Positions 35,430 through 48,200 of a stretch of 64,000 bases of DNA are shown here, one piece after another (position 1 is the first letter of the stretch; every line of letters starts with the position of its first letter). The translations under genes were made by a program, and so were the position numbers. A model generated the notes under the pieces. It worked only from the letters and a program-made list of their open reading frames with translations. It was not told the DNA's origin and did no database searches. This DNA comes from Pratylenchus scribneri (taxonomy: Eukaryota; Nematoda; Chromadorea; Rhabditida; Pratylenchidae). The DNA lies in the NCBI GenBank assembly GCA_030063045.1, contig JAQSEB010000075.1, positions 380,001-444,000 of the forward strand, given 5' to 3'.

Positions 35430-38400
35430 TTAATCTTCTCGATATTTCGTCATTGGGAATTCGGTTGCATTTTCATCATGATGCCAAATGTTTTCCCCTA
35501 TAAGGTAATTATATTATTTTAAATATTTTTTAAAAAATACCGATTATATTTTCATCGCCAGCAGTTTTTACCTTTTCAGAAGTTTGAAAACAAGTATCAT
35601 TATTAGTCATTTCGCATGGCTTAATTCGAATATTCCTATAGTAAAAAACGGCAGGATCAAAATCTAAATATTTAAATTATTGAATGCTATTAAATAATGC
35701 TATTTTACAAATTAATTAATTTTAATTTAATATTTTCGAAATTCCTTAGAAGCATATATCTAATTAAAATTAACTAGTTATACTTATAGGACCAAAAAAT
35801 TAGAACTTTTTTGTTTTTAATTTTTTTTTCAAAAATAAATTCGTAATAAACAACATATACACTACACATTCACCGATTTTTTGTATAATATTAAGTAAAT
35901 TCAATAATTAATAAAGTGCAGAAATATTTAAATTTGAACAATCTTCTTAATAGGAAGAGGAGGAATTTTATTTTTCATTTTCAAAATAGAGATCGGCAAA
36001 ATGAAATTTGCAGTTTGCGGTAGCGGTGGTTTTTTTCTAAAAATATGCGGCGCGTATTAAATACGCAAAATACTGCTAACGTAAAATACCGCGAAAAACC
36101 GCATGGTATACCGCACCGTGCCGATTTCTAATTTTCAAGATGCCATACATAAAAGATGAAATATTCATTTTTACTTTAAATTTGGCACGACAATTGTTCA
36201 ATTTTATATTACCTCCATTAATATAGTCCAATTTAAAGATATGATATAAAGTATCCGTTCCATGATTGCAATTATGTTCTATAATGAAATATGGGTATGC
36301 ATCAACATCAACTACAAAAGTGGCATAAAAATTTTTCAAAACTTTTTGCTCATCCTTTTTGTCGATATAAAAATTTTCATCAATCGATTTGACTCTAATA
36401 TTGTAAAATCGTATAATATTTATTATTTGATTTCTTTATACTTACGTTTTAATCCCTTTTTTTGAACCTGAAAATAATAATTCATAAAATTAACATAAAA
36501 AATATTTTTGATCGTTATCGGTAAAGGGAATCCGTTTGCCCCTAAATGGTCTTTTCAAATTTTTTATAAATTTGTAATATATTTTTATTAGAATAAATGT
36601 GAATTTGCAAATTTCAAATTTTATAAAATAAGTCGTCATTCTCCTCTTATTCATTTCATATGACTGCCTGAAGCTTAAAATATTTATTTTTTATTTGCCC
36701 AAATTCTCTGATTATGAGCCACAACTATCTATATATTTTATTTTTATGATTATGGTTGCAATAGTTATTAGGGTTAATTACCCGGGGGCGGGTAATGAAA
36801 AAGCGGGTAACGGGTAATACGGGTAATTAGGGTCCGGGTAACGGGTCGGGTAGTCTAAGCTCGAAAATTACCCGCGGGTACTACCCTACCCGTTCCCTAT
36901 TAAGGAATTTTTCGAAATTTGTTTAACAAAAAACAAAATTTAAAAAATCGGCAAAATAAATATCATAATCTGTGAGCATTCATTTTTCTTCTAATTCATT
37001 ATTATCCAATTCTTTTTCATTTCAAATTTTATTTATTTTTTGGTCAATGGAAAGCGAATGCAATGATCAAAAAATTTCAGAAATTGTTAATGAATAAAAA
37101 ATTTTAAATTTAAAAAAGACTATTTTTAGATGTAAATTGAGGCGCTGAACAGATTCTGAAACCTGATTTTTAATAATTTGCCAAATTAGTTAGAAAAAAG
37201 AAAATTTTTAGCATGAAAAATTAGAGGAAGGATCAAGGACATTGAGCATTTTTATCGAACATTTTTTTACCCTAGTTATTAGATTTATCTACTATATTTT
37301 GCCATTTTTTGGGAAATTTTCTATCAAAAATGAAATAAAAAGAATAAAAATGAATTTGAATTGTAAATTTAATAAATTAGAGTAAATATTTAAAATGAGA
37401 ATGGATAAAGAGAAGTGACCTTTTGTTATACAATATAAAAAGAAATGTCGCCAACGTTTTTGGGTATAATAAGTTTCCGGTTAAGAGTTGGGGGGTGGGA
37501 CTTCGATAATTGTATTTTCCAAATATAGAAATTAATAAAAACTTTCCTCTCAAAATTTTGGAAAATTTTTGAAGATAGGGGCAAGCAGTTGGGATCGAAT
37601 ATTCGATTCTCAGACCATCCTTATTATTATTTTTGATTAAAAAAGCCGATTTCTATGATTTATATGGTTAAAAATTGCAAAAAATTACTAAAATTATATA
37701 AATAGGTTTTATGGAAAATAGGAATAATGTTACAGAATGAAAAAATATATTTATAAGCATAATATTTTCTTATAATATATTATAAAAAAATATATCTAGG
37801 AAAAATAAGTAGGCAACAGTGTTTTTCTGTCCCTGGTTTTATCTGTCTCTCCTGTCCCTGTCTCTGTCCCTGGTGGTGGGACAGGGACAGATTTCAAATC
37901 TGTCTCTCCCAAAAATGCATCTCTCCTGTCCCTGTCTCTGTCCCTGGTGGCGGGACAGGGACAGAGACAGGACAGGGACAGAGACAGAGACAGACCAAAA
38001 ATCTGTCCCAAAATCTGTCCCTAACAGGATCTGTCCTGAAATATGTCCTGTCTCTGTCCTGTCCCTGTCTTTCAATGCCGGGACAGGAGAGATGGCCTGT
38101 CCTGTCTTTCTCGTAAATTACTCTGTCCTGTCTCTGTCTCTGTCTTTCAAAGCCAGGACAGGACAGGACAGAGACAGAGACAGGGACAGAGACAGGGTGG
38201 GACAGGACAGGCTTCGCAGGGACAGAAAAACACTGGTAGGCAAGCGGTAATATTGCAAAATTCCCAATATTTAAGTTGCATATAAACAAAACAATTTGAA
38301 TTAATAATTATTAATACATAAAATAAATTAAAATCACTAACCGGTTGAAGCCGAACTTTTAAAATGAATTTCGTACTTTTTATTGAGACCTATTTTACAC

Positions 38401-39145
38401 CCTTGTATGCATCCATCAATATAAACACCTAAATGAATGATTTTGATATTTTTGTCGAAATTTTAATACCTCTCTTTGTTGAATCAACAGAATTCTTCAA
38501 TGTATTTATAGCTAAAATTTGATAATATTAGAAAATTTCAAAAATAGTGAGGTACATCCAGCTTGATATGAGTAAGTTTACTATTCAATGATTTTTAATT
38601 CTATCGCTTAATAATTGGAGCGAAATAATAGTTATTTTAAAGAATTAAATTTGTTTATAGAATTGCAAATTTCATTAAATGGATTTGTTCAGCTCCGCAA
38701 AAATTTTGTTTCGTTAATATGATTGAAGGCATTTTTCATCATTTCAATTTTTTGGTTTTAAATTTTTGTATTTTTGGTCTAACAATGTTTTTGGCCAAAT
38801 ACTCTATCATTCTACCAAATTTTTTATTGCATTTAATCTCACAGAGCTATGACAATAGATACCGAATCGGTGTTTCCATGACACTCTACACCTATACCGC
38901 TTAAACCATTACATTATTTACTTTATTATTTATAACCAAATTATTAATTTTCGATGTGGATAATTATTTAAAAAAAAACCTTCTTCGGCGTCCTTTTCCT
39001 TTCTACCACAAGCACGTTCTGGTTCTTTATCAGCATCTTCGTTCGAAATTTTATCCATGATGTCATTAAAACAAGAATAGCCATAAATTTTGTACGTTAA
39101 ATGAAGACATAGAAAAACAATTGTCAAATCGAATAATTTTGTCAT
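35430..39145 (-). CDS. Gene E: secreted protein related to gene D
   Basis: Minus-strand exons 38980-39145, 38342-38428, 36446-36467, 36213-36394, 35541-35663 and 35430-35497 join in phase (about 215 residues, stop TAA). MTKLFDLTIVFLCLHLTYKI is a signal peptide ending before YGYSC. Key motifs: DGCIQGCKIG, FYATFVVDVDAYPYF, EHNCNHGTDTLYHIF, FYYRNIRIKPC and NNDTCFQTSEK. It corresponds to about half of gene D. Exon 3 is only 22 bases and encodes GSKKGIK; it has a good acceptor and donor. Three repeat elements lie in the introns. Function unknown. Confidence 0.65.
35987..36130. mobile_element. Short hAT-like element (144 bp) in gene E intron
   Basis: Ends TAGAGATCGGCA and TGCCGATTTCTA are inverted. 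ATTTTCAA occurs at 36131-36138 and at 35977-35984, two A bases before the left end, so the duplication is offset by an A run. The interior is made of GCGGT/ACCGC-type units. Confidence 0.65.
36770..36900. repeat. GC-rich GGGTAA/TTACCC repeat patch in gene E intron
   Basis: A compact run of GCGGGTAACGGGTAAT-like units, bounded by TAGGGTTAATTACCC and GTTCCCTA. No duplication of flanks is seen. A related motif (TACCCGTTACCCGC) occurs at 40228-40241. Confidence 0.5.
37817..38235. mobile_element. Non-autonomous hAT-like element (419 bp) in gene E intron
   Basis: A perfect 19-bp terminal inverted repeat, CAGTGTTTTTCTGTCCCTG, with perfect 8-bp duplications GTAGGCAA (37809-37816 and 38236-38243). 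The interior is almost entirely CTGTCCCTGTCTCTGTC units and their inverse. Open frames across it reflect the repeat only. Confidence 0.92.
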
Positions 39146-39663
39146 TTTAATTTCTAAATTTTTTAAAGATAAAAAGGAATAAAAAATTTCACTATTGTTA
39201 ATGGATTAGTACTAGCTTTGTTTCATCGAAATATTTTAATTTTAATATACAATTTGTTTAGATTTTATAAAAATTAAATGAATAAATTAAAAATCAAAAT
39301 TTTTGATTATTTAATTTTTCCTTCAAATACTTAAAATGGAATTTATACGGCTGCTGCTGAATAATAAAATTCAATTACTTTCATAAAATAGCCACGCGAT
39401 TAAAATCGCAATAGAATAAAAGGAATAAATTAATCGTTCATTTTTTCTAAATGATAAAAAGATTGCCAACACCATTTTCATTTCGTTTATACGTCAGATA
39501 AATTATTTTAAATGGATGTGGATAATAGATTAAAAATACCTTATTTTCATTAATCGGGAAATGATTTCCAAAATAGAGAAATGGTGAAAAAATGAATGTT
39601 TTTTTTAACACTAGGCATAGGCACAAAAGATGCAACGTTTCTGTTATCATTATTATTTATTAT

Positions 39664-40088
39664 ATATGTTGCGGTTAATTCTGGGAATTGGTTAATCCGC
39701 GGATTAACCAAGCAATTTGCTTGGTTAATTTCGGGAATCTCGGCTTCTAGGCATCGTACAGACTCGAGAGTAGGCTCATTCGACTCGGCATGGTCGATTT
39801 ACTATATGAAATTTCAATTACAGACCGGGTTTAAGGGCTAGGGTTAGGGTTAGGGTTATGGTTAAGGGCGGCATGGGTTTTAGGGGTTTTGGGCTAGGGT
39901 TTAGGGGCTAAGATTAGGGTTTAGAGGTCGGTAATTGAAATTTCATATAGTAAATTTACCATGCCGAATCGAATGAGCCTACTCTCGAGTCTGTACAATG
40001 CCAAGAAGCCGAGATTCCTGAAATTAACCAAGCAAATTGCTTGGTTAATCCGCGGATTAACCAATTCCGCAAATTCGCTGTAACATAT
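39664..40088. repeat. Long fold-back element upstream of gene E
   Basis: Arms of about 170 bases are inverted copies of each other. Each arm carries the perfect palindrome GGTTAATCCGCGGATTAACC, then AAGCAATTTGCTT, CTCGAGAGTAGGCTCATTCG (or the inverse) and GAAATTTCATATAGTAAAT. The centre is a GGGTTAGGG-like block. The rest of 39146-40701 holds no gene. Confidence 0.85.
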
Positions 40089-40701
40089 ACATATTTACAT
40101 GTTTTTGATGATGTACTACTTATAATTTTTAACTTATAATTAGGATTAATTCCCCCTTGGCGTGGCAGATATGCGGGACGGATATCCGCAAAGATTTCGG
40201 GCAATTAACAACTTGATTACCCTCACTACCCGTTACCCGCATTTTTAATTATCTGCTCGTAGATATTGACCCTATTTGTAATATAATCATGGGAAAAGTC
40301 CATTTGTTTCAATTTCGGCTAGCCAGAATTGATGGATGTTTTTTCATAGTGACTTCAAAATATGTTTCTCAATCAAGATCATCTCAATCTCTAACAAATA
40401 TAAAATGAGTGAATAAAAATGAACATATATTAAGCTATCTTAAATGTTTTCAACCAAAATTGTAAAAATGTTCAATATAAGATACCAAAATTTTCAAAGC
40501 ACCATCTTCCAAAACAACAAAATAAAAATTAATTATTTGCTCAAATTAAAAATTAAATATAAAAAAAATTTTGCCGGATATCATTTATCAATGCGAATGC
40601 GAAAGAGAACGGAAAATTCATTCGAATATCTTTATTCCATTTTTATTAAATTGGTATGATGGGTAAATTTGAAATATCAAAATATTCCCATTTCTTCATA
40701 T

Positions 40702-43700
40702 TTAGCTTTTTTCTAATACATTAATCACATGAGGGAAAGATATGATCCATCCATTACAAATTAACTGCAACTGTTTCACAGAAATTTTTTGTCCTTGCTC
40801 AATTTCGAATTTGTATTCTTTTGATATTGTTAATGCTTCAAACTTCGAAGATTGTATAATTTTTTCCTTGCTGTGATTTTCTTTGTATGTCTCAATTTGC
40901 TTATTAGTATAAAACTAAAATAATGAAAATTGATTAAAATGATTAAAATGAAATCTAACATTTTAAAATTTAGAAAATCATTGAACTTAGCATAAAAATT
41001 TTATCAAATCATTTAATTACATGTTCCTATTCTTCTTCTGGCTAGATTTTAACTAGAGATGTGGTACTCAATATTTTCCTTCGAATCTAAAAATTTTAGC
41101 CAGCTTTTTTTTAAAAATTTTTTCTCATCGTATCAATTTTCGATACTTATTAATTAAAATTTTGTATCTTTATTTATTTGTAATATTCAATGGATTAAGA
41201 TAATTGGATGTGAAGTTATATCATAAAGAATTGGCAAATATAATATATCCCAACAAATACATTTCATAAATTATTTTCCTTTAAACTTAAAATATTTATT
41301 AAAGTTATTGTTTTAAAATTATTAAATTTTCGGTACTTTATCGTTTTGTTACACCCCTACCCAAAATTATGAAAAATGCATCCTAGAGGTAATTTTGGGT
41401 GTTGATCACGAATCTGAGCTTGAAATTAAGCTTAAGACACACTTTGGACTTCTTTGAGATTACTATGCTCCCAGCTGTCTTGAACACTAATTTTTGCCTA
41501 AGACTTAATCCTAGGCCGAAATCTTAGCATTATATATGAAATAAAAAGGCCATAACTTTTTTTATTTTTGAGTTTTATGTGAAACTAATGATAGATTTGT
41601 GATCAGATTGACAAGCCATTTCGATTAAGCCCTAATTTGACTAAAAAATTTTGGCACTTTCTTCGAGTTCCGACCCAAAATGGGGAGAGGGGGTCCGTTA
41701 ATTTTTAAATTTTTAATTTCTCACATCGAGTGGATAGGCAAAAAATATACTCAGATATTCGTGATCAGCACCAATAAAATTAGAAATTACCATTAGGATT
41801 TGATTTTTTATAAATTTTTGTGAGGGTGTAGTAAAACGAAAAGTACCAAATTTTCAAGATTTTTGAATTAAATTCAAAATCAAAATAATCTCAGGGTCAA
41901 TTCATTGGATTATGTAATAAATATAATTTCATAATAATAATTAAAATAACCTCCATGTCCAAAAATTCAATCGGAATTCCTTTAATTTTGCCACCCAAAT
42001 GCATATTATAATAATCAAGGTATGATTCGGCGTTATTCCATTTTCCCGATGAACTTTCATCCCTATCAATTATTGTCTGGTTTTTAATATTCGTCTGTTC
42101 TGTCTTGAATCCGCAAACAAGTCTATTAGTCGCTGATTTATATTTCACATTATTTGTAGCATTAAATAAAGCAGTTTTTTTAATTTTGGAATTTCTTTTC
42201 TTTCTTGCTATATTACAACCAGGACTTCTAATTTCAACTGGCATCCAAACCATTTTACATTTGTGTACAAAATCTTCTCCTGCCTTCAAAAAAATTGAAT
42301 TATTAATAGAAAAAGAAGGAAAACAGTAAAAGCCCGGAATATTTAGAAAAGATGTGAAAAATTCGAAAAGTGTATATGGTTGTCGTTTTAAAATTCGATT
42401 TTCGGTTTTTTGACCAAAAATTGTATCGATTTTTTCAAATCGAATCAAACCACTAACTATTCTATTATTAATCTGGGATTTTATGGAATAGCCTTTTTAC
42501 ATATTATAATTTTTCTTATTTAAAAATAAATAATTTATAAAAGACATTAAATTCATACGATTGGTATTTTATTTATATCAAGCTCTTGAATTTGAATTAT
42601 TGTTTACAACTATGGCAAAAAAGGTGGATGAATGAGTCAATCAGATAATGAAATGTCCCATTTAAAGAAAGCTGCTTTATTTTTTTTGAAAATGCCATTT
42701 TCCTAAACATTACCAATTCCTAAGAATTGCCTTAAAATTTAAACCAAAAAACTTACAAATTTCATATACATATTGCATTGATACCCTCCGCCAAAATATG
42801 ATAAAGTCTTGTAATAGTCACCAACATTCAATTCATTCTTTTTTTTGGCTGGAATAAAATCCAAAGCAAATAGGTGAAAATTTTGTTTGCTTTCAGCCCA
42901 TCCATCATCCAACCATTTTCGGCCCTCATCAATTTCTTTTAATGGCGGATTAACATTTAATTTATTATCATATAGATCTGTGATTTTAGTTGACAAATCA
43001 GCAGCATCTCCCACACGAATTTTGAAGCAATCTTCGGAGCGATTGATTGAAAATTTATAACTAAAAAATATAAATTTATATAAAATAGCTATAAGGGGTC
43101 TGTCCGTATCGTGCTAGGCTTGAAGCTAATAAGAGTTTTTTGTATTTATTCGATTATTATAAGAATCAAAATAAAATAAAACTGTAATTAAAATGACTCG
43201 TTTTAATTAAACCTAAATTCTTGTCTAATTAGCTCAAGCCAAACTTGTTCATAATTTTTATTTAATTTATTTGAAATAGAGAAAATTACTGACGTCTCCG
43301 CATCAATGCTTGATATTAATGTAAAGTCTATTTTTCCGGAAGTTAAATTATTGACAGCGTTGACTTGCAGGCCATGCAAATTTTCATCCTTGCAATCAAT
43401 TTTCTGATTTACCTTCATTTCATGTTTTGGGTTTTTCACTTTGCCAGCAGATAATTCCGATTGATAGCAAAGTTTCATACTTAAAAGTAATTTTTTATAA
43501 ATTTTATAATTATATAATACCCTTTAGAACATTCTTTACATTTTGTATCACCTTCATCCGGTGCATCATCTTGGTCGGGTTTATAATCTTCATCCGGATA
43601 ATCATCTTTATTTGTTTCATCACAACCAGAAACGCAAAAAACAATATCAAAATGAATCCCAATTTCTGTTCTCTCCTTCTGACATTTTGATGCAGTTATT

Positions 43701-44796
43701 TCCTTGAGGAATAGATTAGCAAATCTTGCTTCATTGTTTTCCCATCTACCATGAAGTCTTCTAAAATAATAATTATTTGGTCATGTAAATAAAGATTTTT
43801 GTACCAATATAAGGTTTTCACTGAGAGAATTTAAAATAATAAAAATGTTTTCATTTCATTAATGGGCGATGTGGAATAATGCAGAGGGCTAACTAACATT
43901 TTGTGAGTAATGTATCTCCCTTTTTCTATTTTTTAATAGCAGGGGCCAATCCAAATTAGACTCGACAAACGACAAATCGGCCGACAAATGACAAATTTGT
44001 CTATCGTTTGTCGATTAGGCGTTTGTCGAGTGAATTCAATCCAAATTAGATTTGTCTGCTTTCGACAAATGACAAATCATTTCTAAAGGAATTTGTCATT
44101 TGTCGAGTGAAATCACTCGACAAATTTTTTTCCTCAAAAGGAGTACCTTTTTTCAAAAATTCATTAAAAATCAGGGATACATCCAAAAAATCCGAAAAAA
44201 TTAGGGTAGGCATAAAACACTCTAAATTTTCATATAATTTTTTTTTCAAAATTTTTTGACATCATTTTTACCATAAAGACAAATTTGCCCCACCGCTTTT
44301 TGCGCCCGACAAATTTGCACGATAAATGCAACATTTGTCGTTTGTCGAGTGCTAATTTGGATTCGATTTGTCGATTACTCGACATTCTAAGTAGACAAAC
44401 GATAAATTTGTCTGTCGCTTTTTTTTGTCGATTGTCGAGTCTAATTTGGATTGGCCCCAGGCAGATATTTTAGCAATAAAATCCCGATGCAGGGAAATGG
44501 TTATCAAAAAATGAAAAATCCTTGTACAGAATAACAGTAAATCAATATACTATTAATAATCTTTCCTAGCAAAGTACAAGACATTAAAAAATACAGCTGG
44601 CAACTATAAATAAAAGTAAATAAGTATATAAATAAATAACATACAATTGTCCATAAGAATCATAGGAAAATGATCCATAATTATAAAATTCCATGTTAGT
44701 TTTATCAAAGTCAATAGAAAGCTTGAGGTCATTTCCATTTGTTTTTGTTAGTAATAAAATATATATTAGGAAGTATAAAAATAATGTATAAAACAT
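40702..44796 (-). CDS. Gene F: secreted protein, paralogue of gene G
   Basis: Minus-strand exons 44645-44796, 43521-43760, 43213-43479, 42757-43060, 41951-42283 and 40702-40914 join in phase, stop TAA. MFYTLFLYFLIYILLLTKTN is a signal peptide. Pairs with gene G exon by exon: GIHFDIVFCVSGC versus AIYFDIIVCIPKD, MKLCYQSEL versus LKICYESNL, ITDLYDNKLNVNPPL versus ITDIFDNKLTVTPSL, LFALDFIPAK versus LFSLDFIPKL, GDYYKT in both, and LQLICNGW versus LFLNCNGY near the end. Intron phases agree. Gene F has an extra acidic segment (DDYPDEDYKPDQDDAPDEG). No known family is recognised; the conserved cysteines point to an extracellular role. Confidence 0.75.
41382..41799. repeat. Fold-back element in last intron of gene F
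   Basis: GAGGTAATTTTGGGTG and GTTGATCACGAATCTGAG near the left end recur inverted at the right (CTCAGATATTCGTGATCAGC, GAAATTACC). The middle is unrelated sequence. No duplication of the flanks is clear. Confidence 0.65.
43940..44460. mobile_element. Inverted-repeat element in first intron of gene F
   Basis: Ends GGGGCCAATCCAAATTAGAC and the exact inverse, extending to about 27 bases with CTCGACAA. The interior is made of GACAAATGACAAATTTGTC and TTGTCGAGT units. The outermost bases (CAG at the left, CAG at the right) do not mirror and no 8-bp duplication was found, so its class is less sure than the other hAT-like elements. Confidence 0.75.
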
Positions 44797-45244
44797 TATT
44801 GATAATTATTTATGAATGTTAGTCGAAGTTAAAAGAAATTTTAGAAAAATATAAATTTGAAACGTGGAAGCATTTTATGAATTAATATAGTAAATTAAAA
44901 AATATTTTTAAAAACTATTCAGTATTCACATATATTTCTTCCATTTGGTTCTATGTCCTTAAAAATATCTTTAGAGCAATTTTAATGAATTAAAATTCAT
45001 TTCACTTTCAACATAAAATTATTTTGTTTAAACTTATTTGAAAAAAATTTCCAATGAATAGATTTTTGAGCTTTTATCCTTCATTAATTTTATATGTATA
45101 ATAATATAATAGCTATCAAAATAACCGTGTTTGTTTTGATAATTTTACTTATCTTTTCATTCAGTATACAAAGAATTTTTCTGATTTCATTTTAATATAA
45201 CATATTTTTATATAAAAATGATGTTAATAAAAATTTTTTATAAG
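44797..45244. promoter_or_regulatory. Shared upstream region of divergent paralogues F and G
   Basis: A 448-base AT-rich spacer between opposite start codons of two paralogues. It should hold both promoters; no motif can be named. Confidence 0.4.
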
Positions 45245-48200
45245 ATGAAACCCAAAATTCATCCGTTAATCTTTATTTGCATTAGTTACATCATTGGGGT
45301 TCAATGCATAATACAAAGATCTGAAATGCTGAATAGTATGATAAATACACCATGGCTTTACACAGAAGAAGGAAATCTGTAAGTTTGATATTGAATTTTA
45401 AATTAATTAGCTATTATTTTTCAATAAAATTGTGTAAATATTTTCTTAAATAATGAAATTTTTTTAGTACAATTATGCAACATAATGAGCTAGGCCATTT
45501 TTCTAAAGAAGTGAAATTGTTTTTCAAAGGAAGACTTTCAAAATGTGATTCCGAGCTTAAAAAGAATGCCATCTATTTTGATATTATAGTATGCATTCCA
45601 AAAGATTCGGATTGCCCGAAGGGGTAAGCTTTAAATATTTTATTTCTGCTGTAATATAATAGTTGATTAATAATGGAATTAACAGTATGCAAAAAAATAT
45701 TTAAAATAATATACAAATTTCCGAGAAAGATTTTTGCTTTTTTATTTTTTGTAATAAAATTTAATAGAACACTGGGACAAAATTTTTAACAATTTTTAAC
45801 AGTTGTTAATTGGTATTATTTGGAAAAGAGTTAATAAAAATTAATTTTTATTTAATTTTGAATTCCCTTGTCTTTTGAAATATTTCATATGATTTTATTT
45901 ATTTTTCATTCAATATTTGTTTCGATTAGAACTATTATAGGAAATAGAGTTGTCCATTGTCTCTCTTACAAAGGTATCGGTTATAAAACCTGGTATTTGG
46001 TTTTTGAAAATTTCGGTTTTCGATTCTGCTATTTTCGGTTTTAAAGAGAAAAAAAAATTCTATTTTCAGTTTAATTTCATCGGTTTTCTGAAACCGAAAC
46101 AAACTTTTGGCAACCCTAATAGTAATTTTCAATTTTTATTTAAAAAGGCCAAATTAATGATCAATTTTAGAGTTAAAATTTCCTTTAATTAAATAGAATT
46201 TTTAAATAAAAAGATTGAAAATTTGTTACGAATCCAACTTAAAATCTGATCATCTGAAAGAGAAGAATAAACATTTGATGGAAAATAAAAATAATGCACA
46301 CCAATGTCTCGACAAAAAATATGATCATTCCTTGTATATAAACATCAGCCGACGGGATAAGATGGCTTATGCTTATATTGTCTCCTCAATTGATGAACTT
46401 GTGTAAGCATTAAGCAATTTTTAAACAATATACTATTGATTATATCGAATGGAATAGACAAAGCATACTCAATAAGAACATTTTTAGTTAATCTAAAAAA
46501 TTTCATGGTATATAATTTATTTTTTTTTCAAGATACAAGGTTGATTTGCCTCAAATAAATAAAGATGAAATTAATATCGATGATAAAATACAGTGCTTCA
46601 AAATCAGAGTAGGCACAGAAAATTCAATCCAAACGCAGATAACTGACATATTTGACAATAAATTGACAGTTACTCCTTCTCTAGAAGAGGAAATTGATGT
46701 TGATGTAATGAAATTGGTGGAAAAAGGCTGGAAAGACAGAAAAGAAAAAAATTTCAATCTTTTTTCTCTCGATTTCATTCCTAAATTGAATAAATGGCGG
46801 CAAAATTATGGCGACTATTACAAAACATTTAGATATCAAGGATCAAAAGAAATATGCAATATGTCTTTGCAATTTGTATGTTTATAATTTTTTGTTAAAT
46901 CAAATTTATAATAAATTTTTGGTTTTATAAAGTAATTTGATTTTTTTTATTTTTTTAATCTATAGCTTTTTTAACAATACTGGTTATTTTGATATAATTT
47001 TGAGAAGAACATCCAGTATCCAGCCATATTACAATTGGTCCCCTCTCTTCTCTCCGAGACACCGACCCATTCTAAAATCAAAAATTATTTTCATTTGTCA
47101 CAAATATAAGCATTTTTCAATAAGAATATGAAAATGAAAAGAATATATTTAAGTTGAAAAATTTTCTTTAAAACTAAAATGTTTTCGATAATTAATTTCA
47201 TGATTTTTTCGATAATTAATTAATATATAATTCTAATTCTTTATGCAAGCACAGGTCGGAGAGAAGGTTCATCGTTGTTCATTAGAATGGATTGAGACTG
47301 GACTTAAATGTCAAGGCCCGTTTTTTTCTGAACAATTACAAAATCAAGGACATTCAAATGAATGTAAATTGGATCCAAATGATTCTAAACGGACAATAGT
47401 CAAGGGCAATGAAAAAATAAATACTTGCAAATTTGAAATAACCTATCAAACGGGGGATACCATTACGAATATAATAAGAGATACTTCCAGTTCAGGCTAT
47501 GTAAATGAGCAGGAAAAATACAACAAACTTGTATTAAGGCCATACAAAGATTATTCAGTCTTAAGGGATACAGCAGTAAGTATTACTTTAATTAAAATAC
47601 ATAAATATAATAAAATTAAATTATGTATAAGTAATCTATTTTATATGAGAATTTACTTGCGGTGATAATTTAAATGATACATTTTTTCTAATAAAATTCA
47701 ATTTCTTTATCTCTATGCTGATTTGGAACAACAAAAAAAGTAATGATTCAAATAAACCTTAAAGTTAGCTAGCTTATTTCAATTTATAAGATATATAGAC
47801 CTGTACATGGGCCATGAGCAAGCCAGGGCTGAGATTTGCGAGTAACGCCATGGACTCATAATCAAAATAAATCTTAAAAACTGTATTTTCCCTAAAAGCT
47901 TCTTCAATAATTTTGCATATCTCTATAGATTCATCTCAATTAACTGATATAAAATTTTATATCAAATAAAATGAATTCAGAGATAATTATTTATATTCGA
48001 ATTCGACAAAATAAATTAATATTTATTTAATAGTATATAGGGTTGGCCGAGCATGAGTACTCGATCGAGCACGAGCATTTTACACCCCCTATTTTAATCA
48101 AAATTTGGATTTTTTACCACGAAATCCATGAAATTGTTAATTTTTATTTTTTATTGAGAGAAAATTTACGGGTAACCCCACCATGCGCCTATCCACGATT

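Noticed and set aside
37819..38289. Long open frames on both strands rich in CPVSVPVSLS or RDRDRD
   Set aside because: They are translations of the CTGTCCCTGTCTC array inside a hAT-like element that is bounded by an 8-bp duplication.
38719..38904. Hydrophobic 61-residue plus-strand frame resembling a membrane protein
   Set aside because: It lies in the first intron of gene E on the opposite strand, with no splice signals or relatives.
41053..41358. Possible hAT-like element with TAGAGATGTGG and CACCCCTA ends
   Set aside because: The ends match only loosely and no target duplication was found, so it is not listed as an element.
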